Shown: positions 1 through 9,376 of the stretch, piece after piece
Numbering within the stretch: position 1 is the first letter of the stretch
Layout of the letters: every line of letters starts with the position of its first letter
NCBI RefSeq assembly: GCF_003205295.1
Contig: NZ_QJRP01000036.1
Coordinates: 1-44,333 of the forward strand
Length of the DNA stretch: 44,333 bases
Source of the DNA: Pseudomonas mosselii
GTDB lineage: Bacteria; Pseudomonadota; Gammaproteobacteria; Pseudomonadales; Pseudomonadaceae
Direction: 5' to 3'
Translations under genes and position numbers: made by a program
The notes under the pieces: generated by a model
The model's database searches: none
Told to the model about the DNA's origin: nothing
Seen by the model: the letters and a program-made list of their open reading frames with translations, nothing else

Positions 1-170
1 GGCAGCCCGTAGGAACCGTATTGCTGAATCCTGATCGAGAACAACAGTACGATAAACAAGCAGCATGAATTAAAGGTCAGACGCGACAACCACCTTGAAA
101 AACGCCGAGCAAGAGCAAGAGCAAGAAGCGCGAAGTTAGTTGTTTGACAATTAGTTATGTATTGGCTGTT
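1..170. other. Gene-free stretch at the left edge
   Basis: I see no coding region, RNA gene or clear promoter here. The composition is more AT-rich than the rest of the window, and a short GAGCAA repetition lies around 107-122. This is the 3' flank of the pyoverdine NRPS genes, which run leftward and stop at 733. No receptor (fpvA) or exporter (pvdE) gene begins here. Confidence 0.5.
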
Positions 171-256
171 CCGGCCCTTTCGCGGGGCAAGTCCGCTCCT
201 ACAGAGATCTATATAACGACGACTATCGCGTGGGAGCGGGCTTGCCCCGCGATGCG
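171..256. repeat. REP pair (inverted extragenic palindromes)
   Basis: Two REP-like units face each other. The unit near 181-203 (CGCGGGGCAAG..CCGCTCC) has its near-complete reverse complement at 230-252, so the pair can fold into one long stem around a loop of about 26 bases. Units of this type are scattered between genes in the P. putida group, and two other REP-containing spacers occur in this window. It may end transcripts, but it lies more than 450 bases past the last NRPS stop, so that role is an inference. Confidence 0.75.
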
Positions 257-359
257 ATCTAGAGATTAATTAAGTTCAAACTAGCGACAGCTGCGCCAGT
301 TCAGGCGCCGCCCGTAACTTCGCGACTTCAGGAGGCCGAACGCAGGTCTTGCGCAGGGA

Positions 360-590
360 GGTGACGGGCATGGATGCCCGTCAAGCGCTGGGGCCCAGGA
401 TGGGCCCTGCAGCGCGGTCCTCCCGGGAGCAAGGCCGGAGTGAGGGAACCCCGGAGCGAAGCGCAGGGGCCGTATGAATGGAGCGCAGCGGCTTTGGTTA
501 CTTTGGCCAAGACCAAAGTAACCCGCCGTAAGGGCGGAAAGGTGAATAAGCGTCGACATCATAAATGAATGCGCATACAACTTTCAAAAC
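360..590 (+). repeat. Structured interspersed repeat, left copy
   Basis: This is a run of perfect or near-perfect hairpins with no credible gene: a 9-bp stem at 363-371/374-382, a two-part stem at 385-397/401-415, an 11-bp stem at 496-506/513-523 (GGTTACTTTGG with its complement), and a small stem at 523-527/533-537. From memory, similar hairpin-rich segments recur between genes in many Pseudomonas genomes and are often mis-annotated as small proteins. The last 64 bases (527-590) match 44143-44206 in inverted orientation at about 80% identity without gaps, which confirms that it is a repeat family. Confidence 0.65.
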
Positions 591-594
591 TACC

Positions 595-644
<50 letters not shown>

Positions 645-732
645 CGCGCTCCCACACAGGCAGAAGCACCAGACTCACAATAAAGAACGGATAGGACCTA
701 AAGCCCTACCCACCCCAAGTCACTCATCAATC

Positions 733-3700
733 TCAAGCCTTGCCAGCCAACCTCCCCACCAGCCCATCGACAAACGCCACGGCATTGATAACCCCCTCAT
801 GCCCATCAGCGATCACCGTCGAACTGGCCAGCCCGTTGACCGAAGCCTGCGCCAGCAACCCCGCCTCCCCCATGCGCACCCGCTCCAAGCTACGGCTCTC
901 GCTGGCCCACCAGCAATCCACCCGGGCCGCCAGCGGCCGCAGGCGGAACGCCTGGCTCAGTTCGGCGTTACGATCGAGCACGGCGAAACCATCAACGATC
1001 TCCCGCTGCAGATGCACATCCTCATGGATGGCCCGCAACCGCTCGGCGCTGACGCCCCCGGCGGCGGCCACCTGCTCGATGACCCATTCGGTCCTGTCGA
1101 CTTCGGCCGGCAGACGACCGGCCTCGTCGATAAAGCCGACGATGCAGGCTTCACCCACACCCGGAGCGAAGGCCAGCAGGCCACGCAGCAAACTCTCGTC
1201 CGCCCGCGCCACCTGCACCACCTCGACGGGCTCGACCTCAAGGCCCGACACGTCCTTCGGCAGCAGCGTATCGACCAGGCCGACGAAGCCCACCTCCTGA
1301 CCGGCCTGCTCCAGGGCATGAGCCACCTCCAGCGCCAGGGCGCCGCCCAGGGACCAGCCCAGCAGATGGTAAGGGCCGCTGGCCTGGGTACGACGGATCT
1401 GCTCGACGTAGTAGCCGACCATCGCCTCCCAGGACTCGTCCACCCAGCCCGGCACGGCATAGCACTTGTTGACCAGGCCATACACCGGACGCTCGTCGGC
1501 CAGCCGGCTGGCCAGCGGGTAGTAGGCGTAGGCACCGCCGCCGCCCGGCGGCAGGCAGAACAGCGCCGGACGCTGGCGTTGGCAACCGTTGAGGTTGATC
1601 ACCGACGATTTCAGGCGATCCTTGCCGCCACCGATGAAGTTCGCCAGTTCCTCGAAGTTCGCCATCAGCATGAACTCATGCAGGCTGATGTTGAGGGCGA
1701 AGGTTTCGCGCAGCCGGTTCACCAGCGTGATCACCAATAACGAGTGACCACCGAGTTCGAAGAAGTTGTCGTACAGACCGACCTGCTCGACCTTCAGCAC
1801 TTCGCTCCAGATAGCGGCCAGCTGCTGTTCCAGCTCCGTACGCGGGGCCACGTAGCCTTGTTGCAGTTGGCTGGCGTCCGGTTTCGGCAGGGCCTTGCGG
1901 TCCAGTTTGCCGTTGGCCGTCAGCGGCCATTGCTCCAGCACCAGGAAGTGCGTGGGAACCATATAGTCCGGCAGGTTGGCTTTCAGGTGCTGTTTCAGCG
2001 TGTCACGCAGAGTGGCGTGATCGGCGTTGGCGTCCTGGGCGATCAGGTAAGCGGCCAGTTGCTTGCCCCCTGCCCCGTCGATATCCAGCACCAGCACTTC
2101 GCGTACCGACGCATGCTCTTGCAGGCGTGCCTCGATTTCGCCCAGTTCGATACGGAAACCGCGGATCTTCACCTGATGGTCGATCCGACCCACGTACTCG
2201 ATCACGTCTTGGTCGCGATAACGCGCCAGGTCGCCGGTGCGGTACAGGCGCCCGCCTTCGCAGGAGAACGGATCCGGCACGAAGCGCTCGGCGGTCAGCG
2301 AGGCACGGTTGTGGTAACCGCGTGCCAGGCCGGCATGGCCGACGTGCAGCTCGCCCGTGCAACCCTTGGCCACCGGGTTGAAGTCGGCATCCAGCACGTA
2401 CATCGACAGGTCCGGAATCGCGGCTCCGATCGGGCTGCCCGGCTGTTGCGTATCGGCAAAGCGGATCGGCCGGTAGGTCACGTGGACCGTGGTCTCGGTG
2501 ATGCCGTACATGTTGATCAGGTTGTCGCAGTCCTCGCCGAAGCGCTCGAACCACGGTTGCAACGCGGCCACATCCAGGGCCTCGCCACCGAAGATCACGT
2601 AGCGCAGCGACAGGTCGGACGCACTGTCACAGGCCACCCGCATCAGCGGCTTGAAGGCCGACGGGGTCTGGTTCAGCACGGTAACGCCCTGCTCCACCAG
2701 CAGCTGGTGGAAGTCTTCCGGCGAACGAGTCACTTCACGCGGCACGATCACCAAGCGACCACCGTGCAGCAACGCGCCGAAGATCTCCCACACGGAGAAG
2801 TCGAAGGCGTACGAGTGGAACAGCGTCCACACATCCTGCGGGCCGAAGCCGAACCAGGCGTCGGTGGCCTTGAACAGACGCAGCAGGTTGTGGTGCGGCA
2901 GCAGCGTGCCTTTCGGCTTGCCGGTGGAACCTGACGTGTAGATCACATAGGCCAGGTTGTCCGGCTGGGTCACGTGCTCCGGGTTTTCATCGCTGTAACC
3001 GTCCAGGTCATCTTCCAGCTTCAGGCTGCGAACCTGTGCCGGCACGGGCAGAGCGGCCAGCAGATAACCTTGCGTCAGCAGCAGTTGAATGCCGCTGTCT
3101 TCCATCATGTAGCTCAGGCGATCCTGCGGGTACTCCGGGTCCAGCGGCACATAGGCGCCCCCGGCCTTGAGGATCGCCAGCAGGCCGACGATCATCTCGA
3201 ACCCGCGCTCCACGGCGATGCCCACCAGCACATCCGGCCCCACGCCCTGCTCGCGCAGCTTGTGGGCCAGACGGTTGGCGCGGCGGTTGAGCTGGTCGTA
3301 GCTCAACGCCTGCCCGGCGAAAGTCACGGCAATTGCTTCAGGCGTACGCGATGCCTGCGCCTCGATCAGCTCATGGGCACAAGCCGTGCTCGGATAGCTG
3401 GCAATCACCTGCTCGGGGCCGGCACTCAGGGCAATCTCGCCCAAGGCCCGTTGCGGCGCGTCCGCCAGCCCTTCCAGCAGCTCGACGAAGTGCGTCGCCA
3501 ACTGCCCGACGGCCGCTTCGGCGTAACTGGCGCGATCGAACTTGAAGCTGGCCGACAATCTGTCGCCCACCTGTGCCACCACCGTCAGCGGATAGTTGGT
3601 CTGTTCCTGGCTGACCACCTCGCCGAACGCCAGCTCCTGGGGCGCGCCGGCTTGCAACGCCTCGGACACCGGATAGTTCTCGAACACCAGGATATTGTCG

Positions 3701-6700
3701 AACAGCGCCTCCCCGCTCCAGCCGGCCCAGCGCTGGATCTCGTACAGCGGCGTGTGCTCGTGTTCGCGCAAGGCCAGGTTCAGCGCCTGGACCTGCTGCA
3801 CCCACTCGTCCACACGCTGCTCGGAGCGCGGGCTGGCGACCACCGGCAAGGTGTTGATGAATAGCCCCAGCTGCTCCTCGACGCCCGGCAAATCGGCCGG
3901 GCGACCTGCCACGGTGGCACCGAAGGTCACACTGGCCTGGCCGGTGTAACGCTGCAACAGCAGCAGCCAGGCGGCCTGGACCAGGGTGTTGAGGGTGACC
4001 CGCTGCTCCCGGGCGAAATCGCTCAGGCGCTGGGTGCGCCGTGCATCGAGGGTGATCTCGTGCTCGGCCTGCCCGTGCCCCTGGGCGTCGGACCGCAAGG
4101 CCTGGGCCAGGCGCGTGGGTTCGTCCAGCCCGGCCAGGCGCTCGCGCCAGAAGGTTTCGCTGGCCTGCTGGTCCTGACGTTGCAGCCACTGGATATAGTC
4201 GCGGTAACGGCTGGTCTTGGCCGCCGGCACGACACCGGCGTAACGCTGCAGCACCTCGCCGAACAGGCGCGAGCTGCTCCAGCCATCCAGCAGGATATGG
4301 TGGTTGGTCAATACCAGCTGGTAGTGCTGCTCGCCGGTACGGATCACCGCCAGGCGCAGCAGCGGACCGCTGGCCAAGTCGAAGCCGGCGCGCAGGTCGG
4401 CCTCGGCCCAGGCCTGCAATGCGGTCGGCAGGTCGGCCTGAGCGCGCCAGTCCAGTTCCACCAGCGGCAGGCGCGCCTCGCGCAGGACAACCTGCAGCGA
4501 CTGGTCGTAACCGCTGACGAAGCTGCTGCGCAGTACCTCATGGCTGTCCAGGGTGGCCTGCCAGGCCGCGACGAAGCGCGGCACATCCAGGCCCTGAACC
4601 TCGACCCGCAGCTGGTTGATGTAGTTGCCCGCCGCCTGTTCGTAGAGGCTGTGGAACAGCATGCCCTGCTGCATCGGCGACAACGGGTAGATGTCCTCGA
4701 TATTGCCTGCGGCCACCGGCAACGCCGCCAGCTGGCGCTGGTCGAGACTGGCCAGTGGGAAGTCCGACGGCGTCACGCCCGCCACGCCCGGGGTGGTGCA
4801 GTGGGCGATGAGCAGGCGCAGTTCCTCGGCGTACTCGTCGGCCAGGCGCTGGATCTGCCCACGTTCGAACACGGCGCTGCTGAAGCTCCAGTCCAGGGCC
4901 AGTTCACCGGCGTAGACCTGGCCATCGATGCTGAGCAGGCTGCCCAGCGGCGCCTCCGGGCTCTGCCCCTGCCCCGCGCCTTCCGGCGCCGGGACAAACA
5001 GGCCCTGTTCGCTGTCGAAGCTGCCGTCGAACTGCCCCAGGTAGTTGAATACGATGCTGCCCTGGGCCAGGGCGCCGAGGGCCTGGCGGGCCTGCTCGTC
5101 ACCCAGGTAGCGCAGCACGCCGTAGCCGATGCCCTTGGCCGGCACGGCGCGCAGCTGTTCCTTGACCGCCATGATCGACGCACCCAGGTCGCTCACCGGG
5201 GTCAGCTTCAACGGATACAGGCTGCTGAACCAACCGACCGTGCGGGTGATGTCGAGGTCCTCGAACAGGTCTTCACGGCCATGGCCTTCCAGGCGGATCA
5301 GCGCATGCGCCTCGCCGGTCCAGCGGCGGATGACCCGGGCCAGCGCTGTCAGCAACAGGTCGTTGACCTGGGTGCGGTAGGCGGCCGGCGCCTCCTGCAA
5401 CAGTTGCCGGGTCAGCTCGGCGTTGAGCTGGGTGCGCACCGAGATCTCATGCTTGCGTTGCTGGCCACCTTGCGGGTTCACCCCGGGCAGGACGTCGCTG
5501 ACACCCTGCAACTGCGCCTGCCAGTAGGCCAGCTCGGCCACCAGCGCGGGGCTGCGGGCATGCTCGCGCAGGTGCTCGGACCAGGCCTTGAGCGAGCTGC
5601 CCTTGGCCGGCAACACCGGCGCCTTGCCGGCCGCCAGGGCCTGGCAGGCCACCTGCAGGTCTTCGAGCAGGACGCGCCAGGACACGCCATCGACCACCAG
5701 GTGATGAATCACCACCAACAGGCGCTGCTGGCCTTCGGGCAGGTCGATCAGCACCACCCGCAGCAGCGGGCCATGCTTCAGGTCCAGGCTGCGCTGGGCC
5801 TCGTCGGCCAACTCCGGCAGGCGCGCGGCATCGTCCAGCTGATGCACCCACAGCAACTGCTGCGCATCGACCGGCGCGAACTGCCCCTGCCACTGCCCCT
5901 GGTCTTCGCTGAATCGCAGGCGCAGGGCGTCGTGCTGCGCCACCAGCAGCTTGAGCGCCGCCTGCAGCAACGCCACCGTCAACGGCTGGCGTGGGCTCAG
6001 CATCACCGCCTGGTTCCAGTGATGACGCTGGGGAATCGCAGTGTCGAAGAAGCGCGCCTGGATCGGCAGCAACGCCAACGAGCCGGTCACCAGCTCGACC
6101 ACTTCGGCCGCCGGTTTCTGCTCGATCAGCTTGGCCACCGCCGCCAGTTGGCCGATGGTCTGCTTCTCGAACAGCTGCTTGGGGCTCAGCTTGATGCCCT
6201 GGCGCTTGGCCCGGGCAATGATCTGCAGGCTGAGGATCGAGTCGCCGCCCAGTTCGAAGAAGTTGTCGGTGCTGCCCACCTGTTCGCGCTTGAGCACTTC
6301 GCGCCAGATCGCGGCGAGCTTCTCCTCGATTTCGCCCACAGGCGCGGTATAGCGCTGCCTGGCCACGCCAGGCTTGGGCAGCGCCTTTTTGTCCAGCTTG
6401 CCGTTGGCGGTCAGCGGCAGGCGCTCGAGCAGCAGCACCTGCGCCGGCACCAGGTACTCCGGCAGGCGCGCCAGCAAGGCCTGGCGCAATGCCTCGGCCT
6501 GCAGCTCGGCGCCCGCCGCCGGCACGGCCCAGGCCACCAGTTGCAAGCGTGACGGATCGCTGTCCAGCGGCAGCGCCAGCACCACGGCCTCGCCGACACC
6601 GGGCAGGCCTTGCAGCACCTGGCCGACCTCGCCCGGCTCGACCCGGTAGCCGCGGATCTTCACCTGGTCGTCGCCACGACCCAGGTATTCCAGCACGCCC

Positions 6701-9375
6701 TGGTCCAGGCGCGCGCGGTCACCGGCGCGGTACAGCCGCTCGCCGTTCTGGCCGAAGGGGTCGGGGACGAAACGCTCGGCGGTCAGCCCCGGCTGGCCGA
6801 CATAGCCCTGGGCCAGGCCCTGGCCACCCAGGTACAGCTCGCCGGCAACCCGCTCGGGCAACGGGTTGAGGTAGGCATCCAGCACCCGCGCCTGGCCATT
6901 GTCCAGCGCCCGGCCCACCGGCACGCTGCGCCAGCCGGGCAGGCGCTCGCCGACTTCGTGGGTGAGGATGCCCACGGTCGTCTCGGTCGGGCCGTAGTGG
7001 TTGATGATCCGGCAACCGGGTTTCAGGCGCCGGACCTGCTCGATCAGGGCCCAGGAGCTGGCCTCGCCGCCGAGGATCAGCAGCTGTTCGGGCAACACCC
7101 GCTCAGGCTGCGCGGCCTGCAGCAGACCCTGCAGATGGCTGGGCACGATCTTCAGCACATCGACCCGGTGCTCGGCCATGTAGCTGGCAAAACCATCCGG
7201 ATCGAAGCCCTGGTCGTGGCCCAGCAGATGCAGCAGCCGGCCCGAGGCCAGCGCGCCGAACAGCACGGTGTGGCCCAGGTCCGCGGCCACGGTGGAGACC
7301 ATCGCCAGGCTGGCGCCGGGCTGCAGGTCGAGGCGCTGCAGCACACCCTGCAGGTAGTTGGCCAACGCGCCGTGGCTGATCACCACGCCCTTGGGCTGCC
7401 CGGTGGAACCCGAGGTGTAGATGATGTAGGCCGCTTGCTGCGGCTCGATGTGCACCGCCGGCGGTTGGTCGCTGCAGTCGCCGTGCTGCGCCGCGTCATA
7501 GGCCAGCGCCGGGCACACGCCCAGCCCCGCCGCCTGGGCGTCGCCATGGGCATGCACCAGCAGGCGCGCGCCACTGGCCTGCAGCAGTTGCTGCAGGCGT
7601 TCGGCGGGCTGGCGGCTGTCCAGCGGCAGGTACACCGCGCCCAGCTTGAGCACGGCCAGCAGGCTGGTCACCCATTCAATGGAGCGCTCCTGGCACAGCG
7701 CCACGGTCATGCCCGGGGCGATGCCCTGCGCCTTCAGGTAGTGGGCGAAGCGGTTGGCCTGCTGCTCCAGTTGCGCGTAGCTGACCGTACGCTCACCCGC
7801 ACGCAGTGCCGGCTGCCCGGCACCGGCCTGCAGGCCCTGGCGCCACAGGGCGAGGAAGTCCGGCTGCGGCCAGCCCTGAGTGCTGGCCTCGACCTGCGCG
7901 GCCTGGGCATCGGGGTGTTCGCACAGCGCCGCCTCGGGGTGCTCGACGAGGGTGCGCAGCACCGCCTGGAACGACGCAGCCAGGCGCGCGATGGTCGCGG
8001 CCTCGAACAGGTCGGTGCTGTAGTTGAAGTAGCCTTGCAGGCCGTCGGGGGTCTCGGTGAAGTCGTAGGCCAGGTCGAAGCGGGCATCGTTGCCCTCGAC
8101 CGGGAAACCGCTGACACTCAGCTCGCCCAGCGTTTGCCGGGCCTGGGCGCCGGCCTCGGTGTCGGCCATGTTTTGGTTGATTTTCACCTGGAACAGCGGG
8201 TTGTGCCCCAGGTTGCGCTCCGGCGCCAGGGCATCCACCAGATGCTCGAACGGCAGTTCCTGGTGTGACTGCGCGCCGCTGACCACCTGCTTCACCTGCT
8301 CCAGCAGGGCCGCGCCACTCTGGCGCTCGTCCACCTGCACCCGCAGCACCTGGGTGTTGATGAAGAAGCCAATCAGGCCTTCGACTTCCTTGCGGTTGCG
8401 CCCGGCATTGGGCGCGCCGATGCGGATGTCGGCCTGGCCACTGTAGCGCGCCAGGGTCACGGCCAGGGCCGCGAGGGTCAGCATGAACACGGTCTGGCCC
8501 TGGCTGCGCGCCTGGGCCTTGAGCTTGGCCGACAGCGCCGCCGGCACATCGCTGCGCAGGGTCGCGCCGCGGTAGCTGGGGTGCGCCGGACGCTCATGAT
8601 CCAACGGCAATTCCAGCACCGGGTGCTCGTCGCCCAGCTGCTGCTTCCAGTACTGCAACTGGCGCTCGCCTTCGCCGGCTTCGAGCCAGGCGCGCTGCCA
8701 GATCGCATAGTCGGCGTACTGCACCTCGAGCGGCGGCAGGTCGGCGGCGCGGCCCTGGGACAGCGCTTCGTACAGGTGCACGAACTCCTGCACCATCAGC
8801 TCGCCCGACCAACCGTCGGAGACGATATGGTGCATGCACACCGTCAGCACATGTTCGGTGGGCGTCAGGCGCAGCAACCGGACCCGCAGCAGCGGCCCTT
8901 CGAGCAGGTCGAAGGGCGCATCCAGCGCCTCGCATACCGCGCCGCGCAGGCACTGTTCGAGATCCTCGCCCGGCCCTGCCTGTACCTCGCGCAGTTCCAG
9001 GCTCACGCCCGACTGTTCACGGACCTGCTGGTGGAACTCGCCCTCCTCGGAGACGAAGCGCGTGCGCAGGCTTTCGTGACGCCGCACCAGCGCGTTTAGG
9101 GCCTCGGCCAGGGCCTGCTGGTTCAGCGAACCGCTCAGACGCACCGCCATCGGCACGTTGTAGAAGCTGCTCTGCGGCTCCAACTGCCAGAGGAACAGCA
9201 TGCGCTGCTGGGCATAGGACAGCGGGATGCGCGGACTGTCATGACGGGTGACGGCGATCGGCAGCAGGCGAAAGCTCTGCCCGGTCTCGCGCATCTTGTC
9301 GAGGATCTGCCGACGCTGCTCCAGGGCAAGGCCCACAAAGCGCTTGGCGATACGTTCTGCTGTGCTCTTGTCCAT
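733..9375 (-). CDS. pvdD: Pyoverdine side-chain NRPS, terminal two-module enzyme with thioesterase
   Basis: Adds the last two residues and releases the peptide. About 2880 residues in the order C-A-T-E-C-A-T-TE. C1 has HHIVSDG. The first A domain reads DLTKIGHVGK, an Asp code. Its carrier site is GGDSI with Ser1046, the form usual before epimerases, and the E domain has HHLVVDG near 1224. C2 is of the post-epimerase type (PLSPMQQGMLFHSLYEQ). The second A domain reads DFWNIGMVHK, the Thr code; its carrier Ser is 2545. The type I TE has GWSLGG with nucleophile Ser2675. Predicted product: D-Asp (probably beta-hydroxylated) then Thr, then hydrolysis or cyclisation. I chose ATG 9375 because it sits one base after the pvdK stop (TGAGATG) and matches the N-terminus of PvdJ; an in-frame ATG at 9396 is the alternative. 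The symbol follows the P. syringae gene order. Confidence 0.9.
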   Translation of the reverse strand: MDKSTAERIAKRFVGLALEQRRQILDKMRETGQSFRLLPIAVTRHDSPRIPLSYAQQRMLFLWQLEPQSSFYNVPMAVRLSGSLNQQALAEALNALVRRHESLRTRFVSEEGEFHQQVREQSGVSLELREVQAGPGEDLEQCLRGAVCEALDAPFDLLEGPLLRVRLLRLTPTEHVLTVCMHHIVSDGWSGELMVQEFVHLYEALSQGRAADLPPLEVQYADYAIWQRAWLEAGEGERQLQYWKQQLGDEHPVLELPLDHERPAHPSYRGATLRSDVPAALSAKLKAQARSQGQTVFMLTLAALAVTLARYSGQADIRIGAPNAGRNRKEVEGLIGFFINTQVLRVQVDERQSGAALLEQVKQVVSGAQSHQELPFEHLVDALAPERNLGHNPLFQVKINQNMADTEAGAQARQTLGELSVSGFPVEGNDARFDLAYDFTETPDGLQGYFNYSTDLFEAATIARLAASFQAVLRTLVEHPEAALCEHPDAQAAQVEASTQGWPQPDFLALWRQGLQAGAGQPALRAGERTVSYAQLEQQANRFAHYLKAQGIAPGMTVALCQERSIEWVTSLLAVLKLGAVYLPLDSRQPAERLQQLLQASGARLLVHAHGDAQAAGLGVCPALAYDAAQHGDCSDQPPAVHIEPQQAAYIIYTSGSTGQPKGVVISHGALANYLQGVLQRLDLQPGASLAMVSTVAADLGHTVLFGALASGRLLHLLGHDQGFDPDGFASYMAEHRVDVLKIVPSHLQGLLQAAQPERVLPEQLLILGGEASSWALIEQVRRLKPGCRIINHYGPTETTVGILTHEVGERLPGWRSVPVGRALDNGQARVLDAYLNPLPERVAGELYLGGQGLAQGYVGQPGLTAERFVPDPFGQNGERLYRAGDRARLDQGVLEYLGRGDDQVKIRGYRVEPGEVGQVLQGLPGVGEAVVLALPLDSDPSRLQLVAWAVPAAGAELQAEALRQALLARLPEYLVPAQVLLLERLPLTANGKLDKKALPKPGVARQRYTAPVGEIEEKLAAIWREVLKREQVGSTDNFFELGGDSILSLQIIARAKRQGIKLSPKQLFEKQTIGQLAAVAKLIEQKPAAEVVELVTGSLALLPIQARFFDTAIPQRHHWNQAVMLSPRQPLTVALLQAALKLLVAQHDALRLRFSEDQGQWQGQFAPVDAQQLLWVHQLDDAARLPELADEAQRSLDLKHGPLLRVVLIDLPEGQQRLLVVIHHLVVDGVSWRVLLEDLQVACQALAAGKAPVLPAKGSSLKAWSEHLREHARSPALVAELAYWQAQLQGVSDVLPGVNPQGGQQRKHEISVRTQLNAELTRQLLQEAPAAYRTQVNDLLLTALARVIRRWTGEAHALIRLEGHGREDLFEDLDITRTVGWFSSLYPLKLTPVSDLGASIMAVKEQLRAVPAKGIGYGVLRYLGDEQARQALGALAQGSIVFNYLGQFDGSFDSEQGLFVPAPEGAGQGQSPEAPLGSLLSIDGQVYAGELALDWSFSSAVFERGQIQRLADEYAEELRLLIAHCTTPGVAGVTPSDFPLASLDQRQLAALPVAAGNIEDIYPLSPMQQGMLFHSLYEQAAGNYINQLRVEVQGLDVPRFVAAWQATLDSHEVLRSSFVSGYDQSLQVVLREARLPLVELDWRAQADLPTALQAWAEADLRAGFDLASGPLLRLAVIRTGEQHYQLVLTNHHILLDGWSSSRLFGEVLQRYAGVVPAAKTSRYRDYIQWLQRQDQQASETFWRERLAGLDEPTRLAQALRSDAQGHGQAEHEITLDARRTQRLSDFAREQRVTLNTLVQAAWLLLLQRYTGQASVTFGATVAGRPADLPGVEEQLGLFINTLPVVASPRSEQRVDEWVQQVQALNLALREHEHTPLYEIQRWAGWSGEALFDNILVFENYPVSEALQAGAPQELAFGEVVSQEQTNYPLTVVAQVGDRLSASFKFDRASYAEAAVGQLATHFVELLEGLADAPQRALGEIALSAGPEQVIASYPSTACAHELIEAQASRTPEAIAVTFAGQALSYDQLNRRANRLAHKLREQGVGPDVLVGIAVERGFEMIVGLLAILKAGGAYVPLDPEYPQDRLSYMMEDSGIQLLLTQGYLLAALPVPAQVRSLKLEDDLDGYSDENPEHVTQPDNLAYVIYTSGSTGKPKGTLLPHHNLLRLFKATDAWFGFGPQDVWTLFHSYAFDFSVWEIFGALLHGGRLVIVPREVTRSPEDFHQLLVEQGVTVLNQTPSAFKPLMRVACDSASDLSLRYVIFGGEALDVAALQPWFERFGEDCDNLINMYGITETTVHVTYRPIRFADTQQPGSPIGAAIPDLSMYVLDADFNPVAKGCTGELHVGHAGLARGYHNRASLTAERFVPDPFSCEGGRLYRTGDLARYRDQDVIEYVGRIDHQVKIRGFRIELGEIEARLQEHASVREVLVLDIDGAGGKQLAAYLIAQDANADHATLRDTLKQHLKANLPDYMVPTHFLVLEQWPLTANGKLDRKALPKPDASQLQQGYVAPRTELEQQLAAIWSEVLKVEQVGLYDNFFELGGHSLLVITLVNRLRETFALNISLHEFMLMANFEELANFIGGGKDRLKSSVINLNGCQRQRPALFCLPPGGGGAYAYYPLASRLADERPVYGLVNKCYAVPGWVDESWEAMVGYYVEQIRRTQASGPYHLLGWSLGGALALEVAHALEQAGQEVGFVGLVDTLLPKDVSGLEVEPVEVVQVARADESLLRGLLAFAPGVGEACIVGFIDEAGRLPAEVDRTEWVIEQVAAAGGVSAERLRAIHEDVHLQREIVDGFAVLDRNAELSQAFRLRPLAARVDCWWASESRSLERVRMGEAGLLAQASVNGLASSTVIADGHEGVINAVAFVDGLVGRLAGKA
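1741..3390 (-). repeat. Thr A-T segment, copy in pvdD
   Basis: This stretch encodes the Thr-activating A domain up to the GGHS carrier serine. It is almost base-for-base the same as 15911-17560 (pvdK) and 22427-24070 (pvdJ); by eye well over 90% identity, including synonymous sites. Similarity stops abruptly just after the carrier GGHSLL, where this copy switches to the TE-partner half of the carrier domain. Confidence 0.85.
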
Positions 9376-9376
9376 C

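Noticed and set aside
374..568. Small plus-strand open frame of 64 codons in the left flank
   Set aside because: It is made entirely of the hairpin repeat, lacks a ribosome site and ends in a basic low-complexity tail; frames of this kind arise wherever the repeat occurs.
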